A DNA stretch of 64,000 nt from Rhodothalassiaceae bacterium (GTDB lineage: Bacteria > Pseudomonadota > Alphaproteobacteria > Sphingomonadales > Rhodothalassiaceae). Positions 27,086 through 35,475 of this stretch are shown here, piece by piece. Numbering within the stretch: the stretch's first letter is position 1; each line of letters opens with the position of its first letter. The DNA is taken from contig BPKC01000001.1 in the NCBI GenBank assembly GCA_026004935.1, positions 2,367,381-2,431,380 of the forward strand. Reading direction: 5' to 3'. Position numbers and translations under genes: made by a program. The notes beneath the pieces were generated by a model. The model was given only the letters and a program-made list of their open reading frames with translations. It was not told the DNA's origin and made no database searches.

Positions 27086-27115
27086 CATATGGTAAGGGCC
27101 CCGTCAGGGGCCCAA
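27086..27115 (-). promoter_or_regulatory. Promoter with embedded perfect palindrome ahead of the NYN gene
   Basis: On the minus strand TTGGGC (27115-27110) and CATATG (27091-27086) are 18 bases apart. The spacer is filled by GGGCCCC-GTCA-GGGGCCC (27096-27113), a perfect 7-bp inverted repeat. A protein bound there would block polymerase. The start site would lie very near the gene (short leader). Confidence 0.4.
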
Positions 27116-27203
27116 ATTAGTCCCACGGGGAACCTTAACGTTACGTTCCGCCCCGTGCGGACAATTGCGATCTAATCCGGCTTGCGCCGGTTGTCAAGCG
27201 CCC

Positions 27204-27232
27204 TTGCGCCTCGTGCTTGCGCTCATTATAAG
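27204..27232 (+). promoter_or_regulatory. Probable promoter of ndk
   Basis: TTGCGC (27204-27209), 17 bases, TATAAG (27227-27232) in a locally AT-richer CATTATAAG context. It gives an approximately 80-base leader before ATG 27318. Confidence 0.5.
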
Positions 27233-27317
27233 CCCGCGCGAAGGCGCGCCCGGCGGCATCCGTCGGGCCGTTTTGCACAGGACGCAGGCAGATCAGAACG
27301 GCAGGGACGACGAACCG

Positions 27318-27740
27318 ATGGCCATCGAACGCACCCTTTCCATCATCAAGCCGGACGCCACGCGGCGCAACATCACCGGCGAGATCATCGCCATGCTCGA
27401 GAAGGCCGGCCTGCGCGTCGTCGCGCAGAAGCGCATCCGGCTCACCCGCGAGCAGGCCGAGGAGTTCTACGCCGTTCACCGCGAGCGGCCCTTTTTCTCC
27501 TCGCTCGTCGAATTCATGACCTCGGGCCCGGTGGTCGTGCAGGTGCTGGAAGGCGAGAACGCCGTCCAGCGCAACCGCGAGATCATGGGCGCGACCGATC
27601 CGGCCAAGGCGGCCGAAGACACCATCCGCCGGCGCTTTGCCGAGAGCATCGAGGCCAACTCCGTCCACGGCTCGGACAGCCCCGAGAACGCGGACCGCGA
27701 GATCCGCTTCTTCTTCTCGGACATCGAGATCGTCGGCTGA
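27318..27740 (+). CDS. ndk: Nucleoside diphosphate kinase
   Basis: 140 residues, the family length. [20 protein letters not shown], the Kpn-loop region [40 protein letters not shown] and the active-site His in [20 protein letters not shown]. It moves the gamma-phosphate of ATP to other NDPs through phospho-His. GCAGGGACGACG precedes ATG. Confidence 0.97.
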   Translation: MAIERTLSIIKPDATRRNITGEIIAMLEKAGLRVVAQKRIRLTREQAEEFYAVHRERPFFSSLVEFMTSGPVVVQVLEGENAVQRNREIMGATDPAKAAEDTIRRRFAESIEANSVHGSDSPENADREIRFFFSDIEIVG

Positions 27741-27916
27741 CCCGGCGCCGCATCCGGCCCCTTGGCACCATTCCTGCGGGCCCGGTTTCCGCCGCGGGCA
27801 CCGGCGCGGGCCCACAGGTCCCGATGCAAGACTTTGCATCGATGCCGTTTTCATGGCATGATGTCGCTCTCTTCCACGGGGGAAGAGCGCGAGCGGATCT
27901 TGCACGGGAACGGCGC

Positions 27917-28417
27917 ATGGCCGGGCCGGATGGGCAGAAGAGAACGGGCGGCGAGGTGGTCGCGTTCACCGACCATCTGGCGCGGCGTCTCTATGACGAT
28001 GCCCTGGCGCTTGCCGTGCGCGCCAAGTGGATCTTCTGGCGTGAGCGGGCCATGAACCGGCACGCGGGCCGGAGGGTCTACGTGGTGGGAGAAATGCCCG
28101 CCTTCGATCGCCAGGCCGCCTACGCCACGGAAACGCTGCGTCTGTCCAGCCGGATCATGCATGTCGTGGCCTTCGCCATGAACCGGCGCGCGCTCGCCGA
28201 TGGCGAGATCGACGAGAAGGAGGCGCTCAGCCCCGAGCGGCGGCTCGGCGGCGCCTCCGTGTGCCTTGCCGAACCGGCGGGAGACCTGGCTGATCTGCCG
28301 CCCGCCGTGCGCACGCTCTGGGAGGAGAGCGCCGCACTCTACCGGCGCGCGCTGCAGCTCGAGCGCATCGCGGCGGCCGCGGCGGCGCGGGCGCCCGCCC
28401 GCGCAAACCTCTCCTGA
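27917..28417 (+). CDS. rcdA: RcdA/DUF1465 family protein (CtrA degradation regulator-like)
   Basis: 166 residues from ATG 27917 with ACGGGAACGG upstream. The helical DUF1465 domain includes LARRLYDDALALAVRAKWIF, AAYATETLRLSSRIMHVVAF and RLGGASVCLAEPAG. In Caulobacter RcdA is an adaptor that, with CpdR and PopA, delivers CtrA to ClpXP at the G1-S transition. Not all DUF1465 proteins have been tested, so the cell-cycle role is inferred. It lies 176 bases after ndk; the gap shows only a GC-rich stretch. Confidence 0.8.
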   Translation: MAGPDGQKRTGGEVVAFTDHLARRLYDDALALAVRAKWIFWRERAMNRHAGRRVYVVGEMPAFDRQAAYATETLRLSSRIMHVVAFAMNRRALADGEIDEKEALSPERRLGGASVCLAEPAGDLADLPPAVRTLWEESAALYRRALQLERIAAAAAARAPARANLS

Positions 28418-28514
28418 CCCCGACATTCCCGATCTGGCATTGAACTTGTAAGGAGCGATCCGTTCGCGGTGCCCCCGCGCGGATCCCGCATGACGAAAGA
28501 AGCGGAACCGTCCC

Positions 28515-29753
28515 ATGCACGACGAAGGACACGACAAGACCTCCGAACCGCCGCGCCGGCTGCTGCTCGGCGCCGGCCCTTCGCCCATTCCCGAAGCGGT
28601 GCGTCGGGCCGGGGCGCGGCCGACCGTCGGGCATCTCGATCCTTGGTTTCAGGAGTTCATGGAGGGCATGAAGGCGCGGCTGCGCGCCGTCTGGCGCACG
28701 GCGAACCGCATGACGCTGCCGTTTTCCGCCCCGGCCTCGGCGGCGATGGAGGCGGCCCTGTTCGCGCTCGCCGACGAGGGTGACGAGATCGCCGTCATCG
28801 TCCACGGCGCCTTCGGGGCACGGCTCGCGGAAATGGCGCGCCGGCAGGGCCTCGTCGTCCACCGCATCGACGTGGCCTGGGGCGAGGCGCCGGAGCCCGG
28901 GGCGCTGGAGGATCTGCTGCGGCGGGAGCCGGGCATCCGTCTTGTCGCCTTCGTGCATGCCGAAACCTCCACCGGTGTCGCCGCTGACGCGGCCGCGCTG
29001 GCCGCGATCGCACACCGGCACGACTGCCTCGTGCTCATGGACGCGGTGACCTCGCTCGCGGGCCAGCCGGTGCTGCCGGACGAATGGGGCATCGACTTCG
29101 CCTATGCCGGCAGCCAGAAATGCCTTTCCGCACCACCGGGGCTCGCACCGGTCACGGTCTCGGAGGCGGCGCTCCGGCGCATGCAGCAGCGTCGGCGCGC
29201 CTGCCGCAGCTGGTTCGGCGACATCCTCGAGATCGCGCGCTACTGGGACGGCCGCGAGGGCCGCAGCTATCACCACACGGCTCCCGTCAATGCGCTCTAT
29301 GCGCTCGACGAGGCGCTCAGAATATTCCTCGCCGAAGGCCATGAAGCCGCCTTCGCCCGCCACCGTCGCGCGCATGAGGCGCTGGTCGCGGGCCTCGAGG
29401 TGCTCGGCCTCACGCTCCTGCCCGCGCCCGAGTGCCGGCTCGCCCAGCTCAATGCGGTCGTCGTCCCGGAGGGCGTCGACGAGGCGCGGCTGCGCGCGGA
29501 CCTGCTCGCCCGCCATGGGATCGAGATCAGCGCCGGCCTCGGATCGCTCGCCGGGCGGATCGTCCGGATCGGTCTCATGGGCGATGGCGCCCGGCTTGCG
29601 AACGTGCTCGCCGTCCTGACCGGCCTGCAGGACGCACTCGCCCGCCAGGGATGGCGCCGTCCCGCGGGCAGCGCCGAGGCGGCCGCGATCGCGGCCCATG
29701 ACCGCGCCGACATGCAGCCGGCGCACGGCCGGCCCGCACGTGCCACCGGCTGA
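28515..29753 (+). CDS. Class V aminotransferase (alanine-glyoxylate/serine-pyruvate type)
   Basis: 412 residues. PLP fold-type I, class V: RRLLLGAGPSPIPEAV and HLDPWFQEFMEGMKARLRAV at the start, FVHAETSTGVAADAAALAAI, the PLP-binding Asp in LVLMDAVTSLAGQPV, and the Schiff-base Lys in YAGSQKCLSAPPGLAPVTVS. YHHTAPVNALYALDEAL is typical of alanine:glyoxylate aminotransferases. A C-terminal tail of about 40 residues past the fold is Ala-rich. ACCGTCCC before ATG gives no good ribosome site. Substrate pair (alanine/glyoxylate, serine/pyruvate) not resolved. Confidence 0.88.
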   Translation: MHDEGHDKTSEPPRRLLLGAGPSPIPEAVRRAGARPTVGHLDPWFQEFMEGMKARLRAVWRTANRMTLPFSAPASAAMEAALFALADEGDEIAVIVHGAFGARLAEMARRQGLVVHRIDVAWGEAPEPGALEDLLRREPGIRLVAFVHAETSTGVAADAAALAAIAHRHDCLVLMDAVTSLAGQPVLPDEWGIDFAYAGSQKCLSAPPGLAPVTVSEAALRRMQQRRRACRSWFGDILEIARYWDGREGRSYHHTAPVNALYALDEALRIFLAEGHEAAFARHRRAHEALVAGLEVLGLTLLPAPECRLAQLNAVVVPEGVDEARLRADLLARHGIEISAGLGSLAGRIVRIGLMGDGARLANVLAVLTGLQDALARQGWRRPAGSAEAAAIAAHDRADMQPAHGRPARATG

Positions 29754-29790
29754 GACGGAAGCCCGTCGCAAGCCTGATCCGCAGGAAAAC

Positions 29791-29820
29791 GGGGAGCGCC
29801 GGATCGCCGCGGCGCTCCCC
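29791..29820 (+). terminator. Hairpin terminator after the class V aminotransferase
   Basis: GGGGAGCGCC and GGCGCTCCCC are a perfect 10-bp inverted repeat around a 10-base loop, 37 bases past the stop. The following TCCATCCT is pyrimidine- but not T-rich. Confidence 0.6.
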
Positions 29821-30104
29821 TCCATCCTGCGTGCGCCCCGGCGTGCGCGAGCGGGTGCGGACGGGACAAAAGAACCCCGCCGGGACCGCTTCCGGCCGCG
29901 GCGGGGGAGGCTTGGGGGATAAAGGCACGTTCCGTTCGGATACTCCGCTCGGAATGAACCGCCATCCGCATCGGGACCGCATGAGCGAGGACCGCTCGAT
30001 CATGATTGGAGCAATTTCCATATCGTCTGTCAAGAGAAAATCGCATCAATCGAACAAACGTGCCAGCAGACGATGATGATTCCTTGCCCCTCTCGGTCCC
30101 ATCG
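29821..30104. other. Gene-free stretch between convergent operons
   Basis: About 280 bases. 29990-30070 is noticeably AT-richer than its surroundings and encodes no convincing protein; a 41-codon frame (from about 29953) has no ribosome site. No terminator hairpin for the leftward SDR gene is evident. Confidence 0.4.
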
Positions 30105-31085
30105 TCAGGCCGCGGATCGCTCGTGCGCCGCAGCCAGCACGGCCCGCAGACCCGACTCGAGGTCAAACCGCGGCCGCCAGTGCCGCAGCAGCTCCGCATC
30201 CATCCTGACGCTCCAATCCGGGTGGCGCAGCTCGGGCAGCTTGTGCGGGGTCAGCATCGCGGGCCGGCCCGTAAGCCGCGCCCAGGCCTGGGCCAGATGC
30301 GCGGCCGCCGTCGTGACCGGGGCCGGAATCGGAACCGGCCGCACCGGCCGGCCCCAGACCGCTGACAGCGCAGCCGCCATCTCTTCCGGGCCGTAGCCGC
30401 CGCGGCCGTCGTCGATCTCCAGCTGGCGTCCGGCGAGCGCCTCGAAGACGGCGTCATCGGCAAGCCGCGCGATGGCCTCCGCAAGATCGGCGACATGAAG
30501 CAGCGCCAGCCTCTGGCTGCGCGGGCCCGGCACTGGCAGAAAACCGCGGCGCGTCGCCAGCAGAAGCGGCAGCAGCTCCCTGTCCTGCGGCCCGTAGAGC
30601 GCGGGGGGGCGCAGGATGATCCAGCGCGCGGGCGGCAGCATCCCGGCCACGGCCTCCTCGCCCGCCCGCTTGGACGCGGCATAGGGGCTCAGATCGGGCT
30701 CGCGGGCGGCGAGGGATGAGACATGGATCACGCGGCAGGCGGGGGCGGCCGCCTCGGCGACGGCGCGCATCAGCCGCCGGGTGCCTTCGGCATTGGCGGC
30801 CATGAAGCCTGCTGCATCGAGGGCCTTCGTCGCACCGGCGATGTGGATGACGAGCCGGCAGCCTTCGACGAGACGGCGCAGCGCCCCGTCATCGCCGAGA
30901 TGGCCGAGAATCCAGGTGACGGGGCCGGCTGCGGCCGCCTCTACGGGCCGGCGCGTGAGGGCGCGGACGGCACCGGCCGCGTCGGTCTGCGCGCCGGCCA
31001 GCCGTGCGAGCACATGCCGGCCGACGAAGCCCGTCGCACCGGTGATCGCCACGGGCAGGGAAAAGGCTGCGGATGCGCCGGGCAT
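30105..31085 (-). CDS. NAD-dependent epimerase/dehydratase (extended SDR)
   Basis: 326 residues. Rossmann start VAITGATGFVGRHVLARLAG (near residues 12-31), VIHIAGATKALDAAGFMAAN, VIHVSSLAAREPDLSPYAAS with YAASK as the catalytic YxxxK, and RPPALYGPQDRELLPLLLA. It is closest to NAD-dependent epimerases acting on nucleotide sugars or lipids. It starts 13 bases after the acyl-AMP ligase stop, so the two form an operon; a lipid-linked substrate is therefore plausible (inference). Confidence 0.85.
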   Translation of the reverse strand: MPGASAAFSLPVAITGATGFVGRHVLARLAGAQTDAAGAVRALTRRPVEAAAAGPVTWILGHLGDDGALRRLVEGCRLVIHIAGATKALDAAGFMAANAEGTRRLMRAVAEAAAPACRVIHVSSLAAREPDLSPYAASKRAGEEAVAGMLPPARWIILRPPALYGPQDRELLPLLLATRRGFLPVPGPRSQRLALLHVADLAEAIARLADDAVFEALAGRQLEIDDGRGGYGPEEMAAALSAVWGRPVRPVPIPAPVTTAAAHLAQAWARLTGRPAMLTPHKLPELRHPDWSVRMDAELLRHWRPRFDLESGLRAVLAAAHERSAA

Positions 31086-31098
31086 GGCCGGCCCGCCC

Positions 31099-32868
31099 TC
31101 AGTCCACTCGGAGCAGAACGGGCAGTTCGCCGGAGAGCACCTGCCGGCGCGCCTTCGAGCGCGAGAGCTTGCCGGAGGATGTGCGCGGCAGGCTGCGCGG
31201 CGGCACCAGCAGCACCGAGCAGGTGATGCCCGCTCCCTGCTGCACCGCCCGCTTGACCGCCTCGGCCAGGGCCCGGCGGGCCTCCTCGTCCCGCACGCGG
31301 CACTGCACCAGCACGGCCGGAACCTCCTCGCCGTCCGGACCCGGCAGCGAGACCGCCGCCGTATCGCCCGAGCGCAGCCCCTCTGCCGTCTCAGCCGCCC
31401 ATTCGAGATCCTGCGGCCAGTGGTTTCGGCCGCGGACGATGATCATGTCCTTCGCGCGGCCCACCACGTAGAGATGGCCGTCGCGGAAATAGCCCATGTC
31501 GCCGGTGTCCAGCCAGCCGTCCTTCAGCGCGCCGCGGGTCGCCTCGGGATCGGCGAAATAGCCGGCCATGATCGACGGCCCGCGCACGAAGATGCGCCCC
31601 ACCGCGCGCTCGCCGAGCGGCCGGCCATGTTCGTCACGGATCTCGACCTCGTGTTCCGGCAGCACCCGGCCGCAGTTGACGACTTCACGCGTGACCAGCA
31701 CGGTGCCCGGCTCGTCCGGCGTCGCATCCTGCATCTCGCGCTCGCCGGAAAGCACGCGCTCATCCACCACATCCACTTCGATGCCGCGGCCGAGCGGCAT
31801 GAAGCTCACCGCGAGCGTCGCCTCGGCCAGCCCGTAGCTCGGCACGAAGGCCTTCGGATCGAAGCCGGCGGGCGCGAAGGTCTCGGCGAACAGGCGCATG
31901 ACGTCGGGCCGGATCATGTCGCCGCCGATGCCGGCGACCCGCCAGCTCGACAGATCGAGCTCCGCGACGTCATCGGCCTTCGCGCGCCGGGCGACGACCT
32001 CGTAGCCGAACGTCGGGCTGTAGCTGATGGTGCCGCGGTTGCGGGAGATCAGCCTCAGCCAGGTGAGCGGCCGGCGTGCGAAGTCCTCCGTCGCAAGATA
32101 GTCGGTGGAAACCTGGTTGACGATCGGGGTCAGCAGCGTGCCGACGAGCCCCATGTCATGATAGAAGGGCAGCCAGGTGACGCAGCGGTCGCCCTCTCTC
32201 AGCCGCACGCCGTCCCGCCCCTGGCCGCGGCAGTTGGCCATCAGCGCACGGTGGGTGACGATCACGCCGTGCGGAAACCGCGTCGAACCCGAGGAATACT
32301 GAAGATAGGCGACATCGTCCGGCTGCGGCAGCCGCACCGGCCCCGGCTTGTGCTCCTGCGCACGGAACTCGGCGAAGCTGCCGACGAAGGCGAGATCCAT
32401 CCCCGCCGCCGCAGCTTCCAGCAGATCGGTCATCCCGGCCGGGCCGACGAGCGCGGCGGGCCGGCAGCTCCTGAGCTGGTTGCGCAGCTGCTCGATGTAG
32501 GCCTCGCGCCCGCCGAAGGTCGTCGGCAGCGGCAGCGGCACCGGCAGCACGCGGGCGTAGGCCGCACCGAGGAAGAAGGCGACGAAATCCGCGCCCGTTT
32601 CCGCGATCAGCGCGATCCGCGCCCCGGCCTCGTAGCCGAGGCCGGTGAGCTGCTGGCCGATGGCGAGCGCCTCGGCGCGCAGGGACTCGTAGGGATGCAC
32701 CGCCATGAGCTCGCCGCGCGGGGAATAGAAGTTGAGGCCGCGGCGCCCCCGCGCCGCATATTCGAGCGCCTCGACGAGCGTGTCGAAATCCCCGAGCCGG
32801 CGTGGAAGCTCGTCATCCGTCGGCGTCGGCACGAGCGTGCTCGCGGTCTGAACGGCCGTCGTCGCCAT
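31099..32868 (-). CDS. Fatty acyl-AMP ligase (FAAL)
   Basis: 589 residues from ATG 32868. Adenylate-forming enzyme with the FAAL form of the core motif, YLQYSSGSTRFPHGVIVTH, then VTWLPFYHDMGLVGTLLTPI, SWRVAGIGGDMIRPDVMRLF, FVPSYGLAEATLAVSFMPLG, DTGDMGYFRDGHLYVVGRAK and the C-terminal Lys in LPRTSSGKLSRSKARR. FAALs activate fatty acids as acyl-AMP and pass them to acyl carrier proteins rather than CoA. No carrier protein or polyketide synthase gene is visible here, so its acceptor is unknown; the SDR gene downstream is the only partner. Confidence 0.9.
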   Translation of the reverse strand: MATTAVQTASTLVPTPTDDELPRRLGDFDTLVEALEYAARGRRGLNFYSPRGELMAVHPYESLRAEALAIGQQLTGLGYEAGARIALIAETGADFVAFFLGAAYARVLPVPLPLPTTFGGREAYIEQLRNQLRSCRPAALVGPAGMTDLLEAAAAGMDLAFVGSFAEFRAQEHKPGPVRLPQPDDVAYLQYSSGSTRFPHGVIVTHRALMANCRGQGRDGVRLREGDRCVTWLPFYHDMGLVGTLLTPIVNQVSTDYLATEDFARRPLTWLRLISRNRGTISYSPTFGYEVVARRAKADDVAELDLSSWRVAGIGGDMIRPDVMRLFAETFAPAGFDPKAFVPSYGLAEATLAVSFMPLGRGIEVDVVDERVLSGEREMQDATPDEPGTVLVTREVVNCGRVLPEHEVEIRDEHGRPLGERAVGRIFVRGPSIMAGYFADPEATRGALKDGWLDTGDMGYFRDGHLYVVGRAKDMIIVRGRNHWPQDLEWAAETAEGLRSGDTAAVSLPGPDGEEVPAVLVQCRVRDEEARRALAEAVKRAVQQGAGITCSVLLVPPRSLPRTSSGKLSRSKARRQVLSGELPVLLRVD

Positions 32869-33184
32869 GATGCACCGCTTCCCACCTGCCGCGCCCCCGA
32901 TCGGAGGCGCATCTGCCGCGACCCTGGCGGGCCCATGCTCCACCCGCGAGCTCGCCGGGCGGATCCGCCGGTCGCCGCGTCTTGCGCGTCTTCCCCGTTC
33001 CGCCCGGTGCGCCGGCATGCCTGTAGCGCTGCGCCGCCCGGGCGTGTTATTTGCCCGATCTCTAAAGGAGAAACCGCCCCGCGCACAACCCCTCCCCTCG
33101 AGGAGGAGTCGCGCGCAAGCGGGCCCTGCCGGCGCTCTTAAGTCCGGCAATTGGGGCGAAAGCGGGGCACGGGTGGAGAAAGGC

Positions 33185-34393
33185 ATGCGGACGGCCGCGC
33201 AGACGCCGACATGGACGGCCGAGGAGATCGCGCGGATGCGCGCCGAGACGCCGGGAGCGAGCCGCCGCATCCATCTGGACAACGCCGGCTCGGCGCTCAT
33301 GCCGGAGGCCGTGGTCCGGCGCATCCGGGACCACCTTGCGCTCGAGGCGGAGGTCGGCGGTTATGTAGCCGAGGAGCGCGTGACGGCCGAGCGCGAGGCG
33401 GTGCGGGCGGCCGTCGCCGAACTCATCCGCGCGCCGGCGCCCGAGGAGGTCGCCTTCCTCGCCAATGCGAGCGACGGGCTCGGGCGGCTCATCGCCTCGG
33501 TGCCGCTGGCACCCGGGCGCACGATCGCGACCGGCTACCACGAATACGTCGGCAATCTGCTGACCATCGCCGCGCGCTGCCGCCGCGCGGGCACGGAGCC
33601 GCTGGTGATCCCCGACCGCGGCGACGGCCGCCTCGATCTGGACCGTCTCCAGCGCTGGATCGCCGACGGGCGCGTCGGCCTCATCGTGCTCAGCCACATC
33701 GCCTCCTCCTCCGGCATCGTCCACGACCTCGCCGCCGTGGGGCGCCTGGCGGCCGCGGCCGGCATCCCCTTCCTCGTGGATGCCGCCCAGTCCTGCGGCC
33801 AGGTGCCGGTGGAGGTGGGCGCGATGGGATGCGACATGCTCGTGGGCACCGCGCGCAAGTTCCTGCGCGGGCCGCGGGGCGTCGGGTTCCTGTGGGTGGC
33901 GGGCGCCCGGCTGCGCGCGCTCGAGCCCTGCTACCTCGTCAACAACAGCGGCGGCATCGGGCCGGACGGCGCGCCGCATCTGCGCACGGACGCGGGCGTC
34001 TTCGAGGCGTGGGAGAAGAATGTGGCGGCGCTGCTCGGCTTCGGCGCCGCGCTCGCCGAGCGGAAGCGCTGGGGCCCTGCGCGCATCATGGCGCGCATCG
34101 CGGATCTGGCGGCGCTGCTGCGGCGGGAGCTGGCGGCGCTCGAGGATGTCCAGCTCGTGGACGCCGGCGCGGCCGAGGGCGCCATCGTCGTCTTCCGCCA
34201 CGCGCGCCTGTCGCCGGAGGAGATCAAGCGGCGCCTCGAGGCGCGGGACATCGCCGTCCAGGTCTCGCGCGCGCTGCACACGCCCTTCGACCTCGGCCGG
34301 CGCGGCATCGAGGCGGCCGTGCGCGTCTCGCCGCATGCCTACAACACCGAGGACGAAATCGCCCGCTTCATCTCCGCCCTCAAGGCGCTGTGA
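33185..34393 (+). CDS. Cysteine desulfurase-like class V aminotransferase
   Basis: 402 residues from ATG 33185 with GGAGAAAGGC upstream. Class V PLP fold: IHLDNAGSALMPEAVVRRIR, VAFLANASDGLGRLIAS, LSHIASSSGIVHDLAAVGRL, the PLP Asp in FLVDAAQSCGQVPVEVGAMG and the Schiff-base Lys in LVGTARKFLRGPRGVGFLWV. This resembles the CsdA/isopenicillin-N-epimerase-like branch rather than IscS: the mobile-loop catalytic Cys is not evident. Divergent from the FAAL gene across a 316-base gap. Substrate unknown. Confidence 0.85.
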   Translation: MRTAAQTPTWTAEEIARMRAETPGASRRIHLDNAGSALMPEAVVRRIRDHLALEAEVGGYVAEERVTAEREAVRAAVAELIRAPAPEEVAFLANASDGLGRLIASVPLAPGRTIATGYHEYVGNLLTIAARCRRAGTEPLVIPDRGDGRLDLDRLQRWIADGRVGLIVLSHIASSSGIVHDLAAVGRLAAAAGIPFLVDAAQSCGQVPVEVGAMGCDMLVGTARKFLRGPRGVGFLWVAGARLRALEPCYLVNNSGGIGPDGAPHLRTDAGVFEAWEKNVAALLGFGAALAERKRWGPARIMARIADLAALLRRELAALEDVQLVDAGAAEGAIVVFRHARLSPEEIKRRLEARDIAVQVSRALHTPFDLGRRGIEAAVRVSPHAYNTEDEIARFISALKAL

Positions 34394-34511
34394 CGCCATG
34401 GCCCGCTCTTGCGACCGGGCGCCCCATTGAATTGCGGCACCGGCATCCCGAACTTCTCTCAGATCGCGCCGCGGGCCGGGGCGATGGGCCGGGTCGAGAA
34501 GGGAGCAGCGG

Positions 34512-34913
34512 ATGTTCCGGTGGGGCGCAGGCGATGCCGCCGACATCGACCGCATCGCCGAGATGGCGGAACGGGCGCTCGCGGAGCTTCCCGAGCCGAT
34601 CCGCTCGGCGATCGACCATGTCGTCTTCCGCGTCGAGGACTGGCCGGACGGCGCGCGGCTGCGGCGCATGGGGCTCACCTCGCCCTGGGATCTCCTGGGC
34701 CTCTACGAGGGTGTGCCGCGGGGCCGGCGATCCATTCACGACAACGCGCGGCTGCCGGACGTCATCCGCCTCTACCGCATGCCGATTTGCGCCTATGCCG
34801 AGCACCACGACCTGCCGCTCGAGGCGGTCGTGCGGCATGTGCTGATCCACGAGATCGGCCACCACTTCGGCCTGTCCGACGAGGAGATGGAGGCGATCGA
34901 GAACGGCCCGTGA
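34512..34913 (+). CDS. Small zincin-like metallopeptidase family protein
   Basis: 133 residues. The C-terminal HEIGHHFGLSDEEMEAIE gives the zinc motif HExxH with a downstream Glu, typical of the 'metallopeptidase family protein' (formerly DUF1025) group. N-terminal half has IRSAIDHVVFRVEDWPD and SPWDLLGLYEGVPRGRRS, also characteristic. Cytoplasmic; natural substrates are unknown. GGGAGCAGCGG precedes ATG. Followed by the second repeat cluster. Confidence 0.88.
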   Translation: MFRWGAGDAADIDRIAEMAERALAELPEPIRSAIDHVVFRVEDWPDGARLRRMGLTSPWDLLGLYEGVPRGRRSIHDNARLPDVIRLYRMPICAYAEHHDLPLEAVVRHVLIHEIGHHFGLSDEEMEAIENGP

Positions 34914-35043
34914 GGAGGCGCCTGCCGCCTCGCCGCCCCCGCCCGTCGAGGCGGCCCCCGGCCGGCCCGCGGAATGGAGCCGCCTGTCAAGCCGGCTGGT
35001 GACACCCCTTTTTCACGTCATTCGCCGCGAAAGCGGCGAATCC

Positions 35044-35118
35044 AGCCGGCGGTGGGGCATCGCCGACGCCGGAGATTGGCTCCGGTGTCTGCTGGATCCG
35101 CCGGTCAAGCCGGCGGAT
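35044..35118 (+). repeat. 75-bp perfect direct repeat, copy 1
   Basis: Identical base for base to 35342-35416, including the inner hairpin and the right-hand palindrome. The flanks differ from the copy (preceded by AATCC here, CGAACCG there). Confidence 0.9.
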
Positions 35119-35195
35119 GACGAAGAGGTGGGCGGCGGGTGACGAAGAGGTGGGCGCCGTGTGACGAAGAGGGGGCCGGCGGGTGACGAAACAGG
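35118..35195 (+). repeat. Tandem 22-bp repeat
   Basis: Three units beginning TGACGAAGAGG at 35118, 35140 and 35162, plus a partial at 35184. Units differ by a few substitutions in the G-rich half. The reverse complement of this unit recurs as CGTCACCCGCCG tracts in cluster 1. Confidence 0.8.
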
Positions 35196-35280
35196 ATGGC
35201 TCGAACGTCGGTGCCGGCGGGTGCCGAGGTAGCAGCTTGGAGGGACAATCGGCCGTGCGGCCAACTCCACGCGCCATTTT

Positions 35281-35315
35281 GATGACTGATGACCGATGAC
35301 CGATCACTGATGCGT
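35281..35315 (+). repeat. 7-bp microrepeat (GATGACY)
   Basis: GATGACT, GATGACC, GATGACC, GATCACT, GATGCGT in register. Comparable short ACCGAT-type repeats (TATCGGT on the plus strand) end cluster 1. Confidence 0.7.
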
Positions 35316-35341
35316 CGTTCGCCGGCTTGACCGGCGAACCG

Positions 35342-35416
35342 AGCCGGCGGTGGGGCATCGCCGACGCCGGAGATTGGCTCCGGTGTCTGCTGGATCCGCC
35401 GGTCAAGCCGGCGGAT
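35342..35416 (+). repeat. 75-bp perfect direct repeat, copy 2
   Basis: Exact duplicate of 35044-35118, 298 bases downstream. Its left palindrome is a different version (GTTCGCCGGCTTGACCGGCG) from that of copy 1. Confidence 0.9.
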
Positions 35417-35475
35417 CGTCTGTTGGGGAGGTGTCAGGATCGGGATGTTCAGCATGATGCGGGCCGGCCATGTCG

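Larger units (their letters stand above)
34990..35420. repeat. Intergenic palindromic repeat cluster 2
   Basis: The 560-base gap 34914-35475 holds two composite elements. The first (35016-35121) runs from CGTCATTCGCCGCG...GCGGCGAATCCAG to CTGGATCCGCC...GGCGGATGACG, so its ends are inverted copies CGTCAT/ATGACG, with a third hairpin CCGGAG-ATTGG-CTCCGG inside. The second is centred on 35320-35420. The same hairpin families make up the array at 11.65-12.41 kb. No protein-coding gene is seen. Confidence 0.85.

Noticed and set aside
29953-30076. Possible 41-codon gene in the gap before the SDR gene
   Set aside because: No ribosome site, mixed codon use and no recognisable product.
30781-33141. 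786-codon plus-strand frame opposite the FAAL gene
   Set aside because: Shadow of a strongly motif-supported gene.
35118-35195. Possible CRISPR-like array
   Set aside because: Units are contiguous with no spacers and no cas gene is near.
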